NCBI GenBank assembly: GCA_963969595.1
Contig: OZ018408.1
Coordinates: 44,641,022-44,705,021, forward strand
Reading direction: 5' to 3'
Origin: Neckera pumila
Lineage: Eukaryota; Streptophyta; Bryopsida; Hypnales; Neckeraceae
DNA length: 64,000 nucleotides
In this document: piece after piece, positions 57,356 to 64,000 of the stretch
Layout: every line of letters begins with the position of its first letter
Numbering within the stretch: the first letter of the stretch is position 1
Made by a program: the position numbers and the translations under genes
The notes under the pieces: model-generated
Told to the model about the DNA's origin: nothing
Seen by the model: the letters and a program-made list of their open reading frames with translations, nothing else
Databases searched by the model: none

Positions 57356-58017
57356 TTCCTAAATGCCCAAGGCCTTTTTTTGAATTTCATAGAGTTTGAT
57401 CAAAACGAAATAAAATAATAAGATGTTATATGTTTTATTAATATTTTTGAAATTGTATCGATACAACTTCAAACTAGATGTCTTATTTCACGTGGGAAAA
57501 GAAAATAGAGCTGGAGCATTTATGGATTGAAATTTTTATTACAATGTTTGACCAAGAAGGTGTTTATAACTTATTATGAAAGTATTTTGAAGACTTTATA
57601 TTCCAGTATTTCATATCAGATCTGAAATTGAGGTCATGAAATAAATATGAGATTAAAGTACATAACATGCATAACTATAATTGGTTAATGGCTTCCCAAA
57701 AATCTACTCTTCTAACATTTTTTTTAATGAATTTTTCAATGAGATTTTTTCTCCAAGATCCAATATATTTGAAGCTCATTTCCAAAAGCCTCTAATACTT
57801 TAAAAAAATCAAGACTTGCAATGGACACTTGGCTTACATAAAATCTTCAATAGAAAATTATAAACAAATTTATTCAAAATCAGATTTTTGATTATTAAAA
57901 TATAATTTAAAGCATATTTTACAAAAATATAATTACCAAAAATATCACTTTGAGAAGATTTTATTTAACTTCAAATTTCATTTGACACCCAAATATGGTG
58001 CCTTGGGCATTTAGGGG
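57356..58017 (+). mobile_element. TTAA element family PB-2, copy 4 (662 bp)
   Basis: Left flank TTAA (57352-57355), right flank CTAA (58018-58021), one change from TTAA. Ends TTCCTAAATGCCCAAGGCC and GCCTTGGGCATTTAGGGG. More diverged inside than the other copies, so probably older. Confidence 0.65.
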
Positions 58018-58170
58018 CTAAAAGAGCAATATCATCCTAGGAATTTCATACAATTCAATGATTAATTTTATTCGTTCAAAATAAGATTTAGTATAGAATA
58101 TTCCTTCAAAAACAATGTTCAATACATTGTATATAGAAGGAGTGGGTTTGGAACAGTGCACAACGTAAGT

Positions 58171-59652
58171 TTATAACATTTAATAGCCTTTATAGAAGTT
58201 GCCTTTCCCTCTCTGGAGTCCTCATCCACTAAATTCATCCTTTCAGCATTAATGTAAGCTTCAATATATGGATAGTGGCAGTACCATTAGAGGACATTTG
58301 AGGCCTCTAGAAGACTGTTTCAGGCCCGTTCCCAATGCTGGCCCGATTCTATGAACAACCAATATGGACTGTCAAAATTTTTTTATCTTTTTTATTTTTT
58401 TTCAAAAATGACGTGGCACAGTTGCGGCCACATCAGCCAACAATTATCCTGCGTTTCCGCAGTCTGGGAACGCAAGACAATTCGCAATCTTTTAAAGGCC
58501 TCGAATGTCCCCTATTGATTATGATGTGCTCCATTTTCTTTTGTTAATTCTAGGATCAAACATACAAATAAGCAAATATTTGTAGAAAAAGATGGTTTGC
58601 CAAAAACCCAAAGAATCCAATTTTTAATACACTAACCATTTGCCATCAATAACTTATTTTGGGTTTCAAGTAAAAAGACAACTCTTTATATACGCATGGG
58701 GTGGTAGGAGGTAGAAAAACCCATGTGGGATAAATAAATTAGAATTTGTAGTTTCTCAAGCACTCACAATTAAGTCAAAACAAAGAATTGTGTTAAAAGT
58801 AAAATTTCAGACCTTCATTAGGAAAAAATTGAACCCCAAAAGTGGCCGTGAGTTTTTTTACCAATTTTTATACTAATTGCATGAGTATGAGAGCGACCAC
58901 ATCTTCATTACAACCACCACTTGGCATGTGCTCTATCCTCCATGAAGAAGCAATCATGAGATTTACAATATCTTAGGAATGGATTGGGCAATGATGACAA
59001 ATTTTTGAGTTCATCATGCAATTCTAGGACAATTAGTGAATTAAGAAGGCTTTTTCCACTCAATAATTTATGAGATCATGGAGATGGATTGGGTAATGAT
59101 GACAAATTTTTGAATTCATCATAGAATTCTTGGCCTAATTAGTGAGTTGGAAAGGCTCTTCCCACCCAAATTTTTGCATTATGAAGTGGCCTCTTTTGGG
59201 GTATAATTTTTTTCTAATGATTTAGGCATAATAGAATAATCTTTTATCATAAAACTTTGAACTCAAAAAAGTTGGTGAAGGAAGATAAATTTCACCTTTA
59301 AAAATCTATTTGGAATTTCGGATCTCCAATAAAAAGTTATGGACAAATTTGAAAGAGGATTTTTTAAAATGTTAAAGAAAATGTCCATTCCAATCCCTCT
59401 CTGAAATTTGCCTATAAATTTATATTAGAGACTCAAAATACAAAAAAAAAAAATTTAAGATGAAACTTATCTTGATTTACCAACTTTTCTTCATTCAAAG
59501 TTTTTTGAAAAAGTTATTCTACTATGCCTAAATGAAGTCTACAACTCTACTTCAAACACAATTCCTACTTTTGACTTAATTATGAGTGGTTGAGGCTTCA
59601 CTCATTCTAATTTACATATCCCACATGGATTGTTTTACCTCCTACCACCCCC

Positions 59653-59683
<31 letters not shown>

Positions 59684-60090
59684 CACATAGCTTCTCTTCT
59701 CACTTGAAAACTCAAAATATAATTCATTTTTGTATGAATGCAAAAAGAAAAAAAAATGATCCAAGCATTTAGTTTGCATTCATACAAAAAACAATTATAT
59801 TTTGGGTTTTCAAAATATATAATGTATAGGTGTAGAACGTTGGTTTTTGTGTGTTTGGTTCAATGGGTTTAGAACGATGGCTTTATTTTTATTTTTAATC
59901 TACCTTATACAGTTACGTCTAGCTGACTTACTGTAATTCTCTGACGAAATCGATGCATGTACTATTAGCTACTGATGTGTGGAATATTCTACACCATCTC
60001 ATTAGGCGGATGAAATGGTGCAAAATATACCACACCATTGTGTCGGGGGGAAGGTAGCCCACCACTCTACTACTGAATGTTATATATAGA
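58171..60090 (+). mobile_element. DNA element family K, copy 1 (about 1.9 kb, with MITE insertion)
   Basis: The left end ATAACATTTAATAGCC...TTGCCTTTCCCT is mirrored by the right end (reverse complement ATAACATTCAGTAG...GGCTACCTTCCCC). An inner inverted repeat carries GGGGTGGTAGGAGGTAGAA near 58709 and its complement near 59628. It is collinear with copy 2 at 60178-61450, apart from a family B MITE and extra sequence inside the inner loop. No coding capacity. Confidence 0.5.
58285..58519 (-). mobile_element. MITE family B, copy 2 (235 bp)
   Basis: Reverse-oriented relative of 9682-9960, sharing GGCTGATGTGG, TTGAAAAAAAATAAA and GGCCTCAAATGTC-type ends. Comparison with family K copy 2 (GTGGCAGTA followed directly by AATTATTG) shows the same position without the insertion. 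Confidence 0.65.
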
Positions 60091-60177
60091 AAAGAGCCAG
60101 CCGGTACAATAATCAAGCAAGTTTCCCACCAAGATTATCTATGATTCAAAAAATCAGGGATATAATCGTTATGTATA

Positions 60178-61450
60178 CATAACATTCATTAGCCTTCACA
60201 GAGGCTGCCTTTTCTTTTCTAGGATCCTCATCTACAGATTAATTCATCTTCTCAGAATTAATGTAAGCTTCAGTACCGGAATAGTGGCAGTAAATTATTG
60301 TATTCTCTATATTCATTTATTAATTTTAGGACCAAACATACAAATCAACAAATATTTGTAGAGAAAGTGATAGTTTGCCAAAAACACTAAGAATCCAGTG
60401 AGTAATATACTAATGCAATCTTATTATTTGCCATTATAACTCATTTTGGATTTTCTAGTGAGATGACAACTATTTATATACACATGGGGTGGTAGGAGGT
60501 AGAACAAGCCACGTGGGATAAATAAAATTAGAATTTGTAGTTTCTCAAACACTCATAGTTAAATCAAAAGTAGGAATTGTGTTTAAAGTGGAATTTTAGA
60601 CCTTATTTAGGCATAGTAGAATAACTTTTCTCCAAAAACTTTGAACTAAAAAAAGTTGGTAAATGAAGACAAGTTTCACTACCAAAAATCCATTTGGCAT
60701 TTTGAATCTCCAATCAAAAGTTATGGTCAAATTTTAGAAAAGGCTTAGAATGGACATCTTCAGCATTTTTTCAACCCCTCTCTCAAATTTGTCTATAACT
60801 TTTGTTTGGATATTCAAAATGGCAAACGGATTTTTTGAAAATGAAACTTATCTTCATTTAGCAATTTTTCTTTGTTCAAATTTTCTTGAAAAGAGTCATT
60901 CTACTATGCCTAAATGAGGTTTGAAATTCCACTTTTAACAAAATTCTTTGTTTTTTACTTAACTTTGAGTGCTTCACAAACTATAAATTCTAATTTGTTT
61001 ATCTCGCATAGACTATTCTACCTCCTACCACTCCATGTGTATATACATAGCTTTCTTTCCCATTGAAAACTCAAAATATTATTGGTTTTGTAATGTTATA
61101 AAACACAAAAAGAAAATTAAAAAAGTAAAGAACCAAACTATTGGCTTGCATTCATACAAAACCAATAATATTTTGAGTTTTCAAAATACCCAATGTATGG
61201 GTGTAGAATATTAGTTATTGTATGTTTGGTTTAATGGGTGTATGAACTTTGATTTTGTTTTATTGTTTAATATGTGTTGTACAATTGTGGTTAGTTGACT
61301 TACTCTTTGACAAAATTGATGCGTGTACTATTAGCTATTGATAGTGTGGAATATTGCACACCATCTCATTTGGCGGATGAAATGGTGTGGAATATACCAC
61401 ACCTATCGTCTAGGGAAAGGCAGCCCAGCACTCTGCTACTGAATGTTATG
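60178..61450 (+). mobile_element. DNA element family K, copy 2 (about 1.27 kb)
   Basis: Left end ATAACATTCATTAGCC...GGCTGCCTTTTC and right end GGGAAAGGCAGCCCAGC...TGAATGTTAT are inverted. An inner inverted repeat runs from about 60475 to 61045 with GGGGTGGTAGGAGGTAGAA at one end and its complement at the other. It follows copy 1 directly in the same orientation. Confidence 0.5.
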
Positions 61451-61705
61451 CTCGTTGTTCAAATACTAATAAAATCACATTGATTTGTGATTTATGCAAA
61501 TTTGGGAGGCACTCCATTATAATTAGCCATCAAGGTCAGTAAAAACTGAATAAAAATCATAATTTTTTTTTAAAACTATTATAAGAGATGCTAGAAAATT
61601 AATTCATTAATACTACAAAGGTCAAACTATCAATAAATGGGGCTCATATGCAAATTCCAAAATGGGATATGCAAATCTCAAAACAAAAAATTGCCACCCT
61701 CTTAA

Positions 61706-63351
61706 GCACTATAAAAAACCCATGTTTTTGTTTATAGTAGAGCAAAAATATATGATGTCCAAGGCCACATATACTATGTCCGCGAAGACATCAAGATGTT
61801 AAAGAGAAGGATTGCGATTTTAGAAGATTTCCAAGGATGTTCCAGATGACTACGGCAAATTTGAATGAAAACAAGTTGGTGTTACCACCAACATCAGGAT
61901 TTTTGATGACATTTTTAAAAATTCATTGATGTCCAACGAGCCGTCCGCAAAAACATAGACTGCCATGTCAACTTTAAGGAAAAAATTTCACGGAGGATAA
62001 ATCAGTGGAAATTACTTTATTTTTGAATAAAGGTCTGACCGAGGTTATAAAAAAAAGAAATCGGGCGGCCATTGGGCAACTTTGGGAGAAAATAAGATGA
62101 CGTGGCATATGACATGGCATGCCATGTGTAAACTAGTTGACGTGGCATAAAATTATGCTGATGTGGCATGTCACATCAGCATAGCGGGGCTATCTCTTTG
62201 TGTTTTCTACACTTATTTTGGAGATGTCTAAGTAAATGTAGAAATGTCACTAGGGACATCTTATAAAACGTTGAGATGTTTTCTTGGACGTTTTTGTAGA
62301 CTTCTAGATGTTTTAAGAAACATAGTCACAATTGGTATAACATCTATGGAGATGTCATCAGAGCGGCCTCTGAGACATGCAAAAAACATCTTGCTAGACA
62401 TCTGTGTGTTGCTCCACCAAAATTTAAATCCAGTGCTTTTGCAATGTCCCATATAGTTTGTCTTCCCCTCTACCACTTCATTCATATAAAGAGCCCGTCT
62501 TCTCCCCTCCATAAACTCACATCAAGTGGCTTTTGAAACCATGTGACATAATTGCCAATTATGATGTATTTTGTACAATATATTATGTATAGTATATGAT
62601 GTATGATGTATGGTATATTATGTATGATATATAATGTATGGTGTACGTATATGACATGCTATATTGGACATTATGACATGCATGTGGACATCATATGAGA
62701 CATGTGAGACTATCCATATTAACATCATGCCGAATTGTCCATTCCATTCTATGAACGTCTAATGTGACATCATTTTGTTCTCTTAAATCATACCAAACAT
62801 TGCCAAAAGTATTCATGATGAAAATTAGATGTTTATATTGATGTCACAAGAAATTTGGACGTCTAAGGTAACGTTTCAAACACGTTTATGAAAAGGTCTG
62901 GACGTCTGAGTTGATGTCTTAGAAAACTTACAGATGTCTATGTTGACATCTTCAAAGACAGTAAGAAAATTTTTAGACAACAAAAAATATGCTGACGTGG
63001 CATGCCACATCATCCTTGCTGGATGCCACATCACTTTTTCCGCCGCCACGTCACGCACCACTTCAAATGCCACGTCATGGCCAAAAATGGATGAATTTTT
63101 TTTTTATATGGCTGCCCGTGTCCGCGTAGCGCTTAGGTGGCAGCCACATGGCGGCCTTTGAGGATCCCATTGATCCATGTTTTTTGGATGTCCGGTCCCC
63201 CAACATACTGATGACCGATGTTAAATCTGATGTCAAACCCTAGTCTTAAGCAATGCAAAATTTTAGACATCCATGTAGACATTTCAAGACAATAGTCACA
63301 ACATCAGCACACAGAATCCAGAGATAAAAAAAACACGGGTTTCTTATAGTG
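61706..63351. mobile_element. CACTA-like non-autonomous element (about 1.65 kb)
   Basis: Ends GCACTATAAAAAACCCATG and CACGGGTTTCTTATAGTG form the inverted pair. CACTA (En/Spm) elements typically end CACTACAAGAAA, close to the CACTATAAGAAA seen here. Inside, TGACGTGGCA-like motifs and complements cluster near 62098-62180 and 62990-63080, resembling subterminal transposase-binding arrays. No long ORF. Flanking trinucleotides (AAG/AAT) are not identical, so the 3-bp duplication expected for CACTA is unproven. Confidence 0.55.
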
Positions 63352-63662
63352 AATGTTCTTGTAATTAAGGTGTTGAATTCTTGACAAAAAATGAAATATT
63401 AATTAATTCAAAAATGACCAACAAACTACTTTTTCCAATTTTAACCTCTAAAAGTCTAAGGGGGTTTGGACAAAATACGAATGTGTTATAAAATATAAGT
63501 TCTAAAACTTTTTTTTAGGCCCCGTTGTTATTATGGGTCTTGTTGGAAAGGGTGACGCTCCCTTGACTAAGGAACTTCGATGCTGTTGGAGGAACTTGGA
63601 GGGAAATTCGACAGGGAGGGGGAACGTACACGACAAGAAACAGAAGGATCTTCATGAAGTTG
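63352..63662. other. Spacer, no gene seen
   Basis: About 310 bp between two CACTATAAG-ended elements, with no recognisable gene. Confidence 0.4.
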
Positions 63663-63879
63663 CACTATAAGAAACCTGCGTTTTAGGTGACGAGCCCTAA
63701 TTTTTTTTGACAAATTTTAGTGGACGCCCAATATAACAATCCATGTTTTTATGTCAACATTGATGTTACATTGGATGTTTTTATTGACCAAAAACATGAG
63801 TTTGTTGCATTGAACGTCCACTAAAATCTATCAAGAAAAATCAAGGTTTTGTCACTTAAAATGCGGGTTTCTTATAGTG
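63663..63879. mobile_element. CACTA-like MITE (217 bp)
   Basis: Ends CACTATAAGAAACCTGCG and CGCATTTTAAGTGAC-complement ...GCGGGTTTCTTATAGTG are inverted over about 30 bp, and a second inner palindrome (TTTTAGTGGACG...CGTCCACTAAAA) makes the whole element fold back. Flanking TTG/CTG differ by one base. It shares its terminal 14 bp with 61706-63351. Confidence 0.65.
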
Positions 63880-64000
63880 CTGGTTGAACAAATGTTGATT
63901 GTTGGAGAATCTGAGCTTCTTTGGACGATAGCTTTGCCAAAGGCCACGGGTGGAAGCTGCACTGCAAGCTTTTTCACGACAATGTGTATCAAAATGTCTA
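63880..64000. other. Right edge, no gene seen
   Basis: Too short to interpret. No ORF or repeat end is recognised. Confidence 0.4.

Noticed and set aside
1..64000. tRNA genes, rRNA genes or CRISPR arrays
   Set aside because: No tRNA B-box with cloverleaf context, no rRNA body and no regularly spaced direct repeats with unique spacers were seen.

Overview
The window looks like nuclear DNA of a land plant. Coding sequence is interrupted by introns with GT...AG ends, the protein families are plant-type (URED, LSMT-like SET protein, glyoxal oxidase, LEA_4 protein), telobox motifs (AAACCCTAAA) occur, and the intergenic DNA is AT-rich and full of transposon remnants. A bryophyte-like genome is a reasonable guess, but this is inference and no species is claimed.

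Four genes could be modelled exon by exon: the urease accessory protein UreD (21183-22474, +, 2 exons), a 499-residue SET-domain methyltransferase of the Rubisco LSMT/SETD3 type (35017-39693, +, 15 exons), a secreted glyoxal/galactose oxidase-like copper radical oxidase (47825-49653, +, 2 exons) and a late-embryogenesis-abundant protein (55105-56377, -, 3 exons). The first 38 codons of a secreted protein run off the left edge (115-1, -). An LRR receptor-like pseudogene lies at 40.65-41.46 kb.

Non-coding RNA: two tandem box C/D snoRNA genes on the minus strand (51287-51378 and 50983-51075) share a 12-nt antisense element to 18S rRNA and lie downstream of a TATA box and a telobox pair. A third, weaker C/D candidate is at 41.8 kb. 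An 82-bp-arm hairpin lies at 43721-43892.

Most of the remainder is mobile DNA. Three families of short elements with CCC-starting inverted ends sit in TTAA sites (about 920, 640 and 222 bp; twelve copies plus one fragment). They resemble piggyBac-type non-autonomous elements and include one self-nested and one cross-family insertion with recoverable TTAA empty sites. There are also hAT-type MITEs with 8-bp duplications, Emigrant/pogo-like MITEs in TA sites, CACTATAAGAAACC-ended elements, long-TIR foldback elements, a truncated Ty3/gypsy chromovirus with one LTR (25823-29173) and a decayed Ty1/copia fragment (29485-30620). No intact transposase was seen.

Layout: 0-0.3 kb promoter and start of a secreted-protein gene; 0.3-20 kb transposon-rich, mostly gene-free; 21-22.5 kb UreD; 23.5-33 kb mobile elements; 35-39.7 kb SET gene; 40-46 kb pseudogene, hairpin and MITE; 47.8-49.7 kb oxidase; 51-51.5 kb snoRNA unit; 51.6-54.8 kb nested MITEs; 55-56.7 kb LEA gene; 57.3-64 kb DNA-transposon remnants. 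The genes share no obvious pathway and there is no operon logic.
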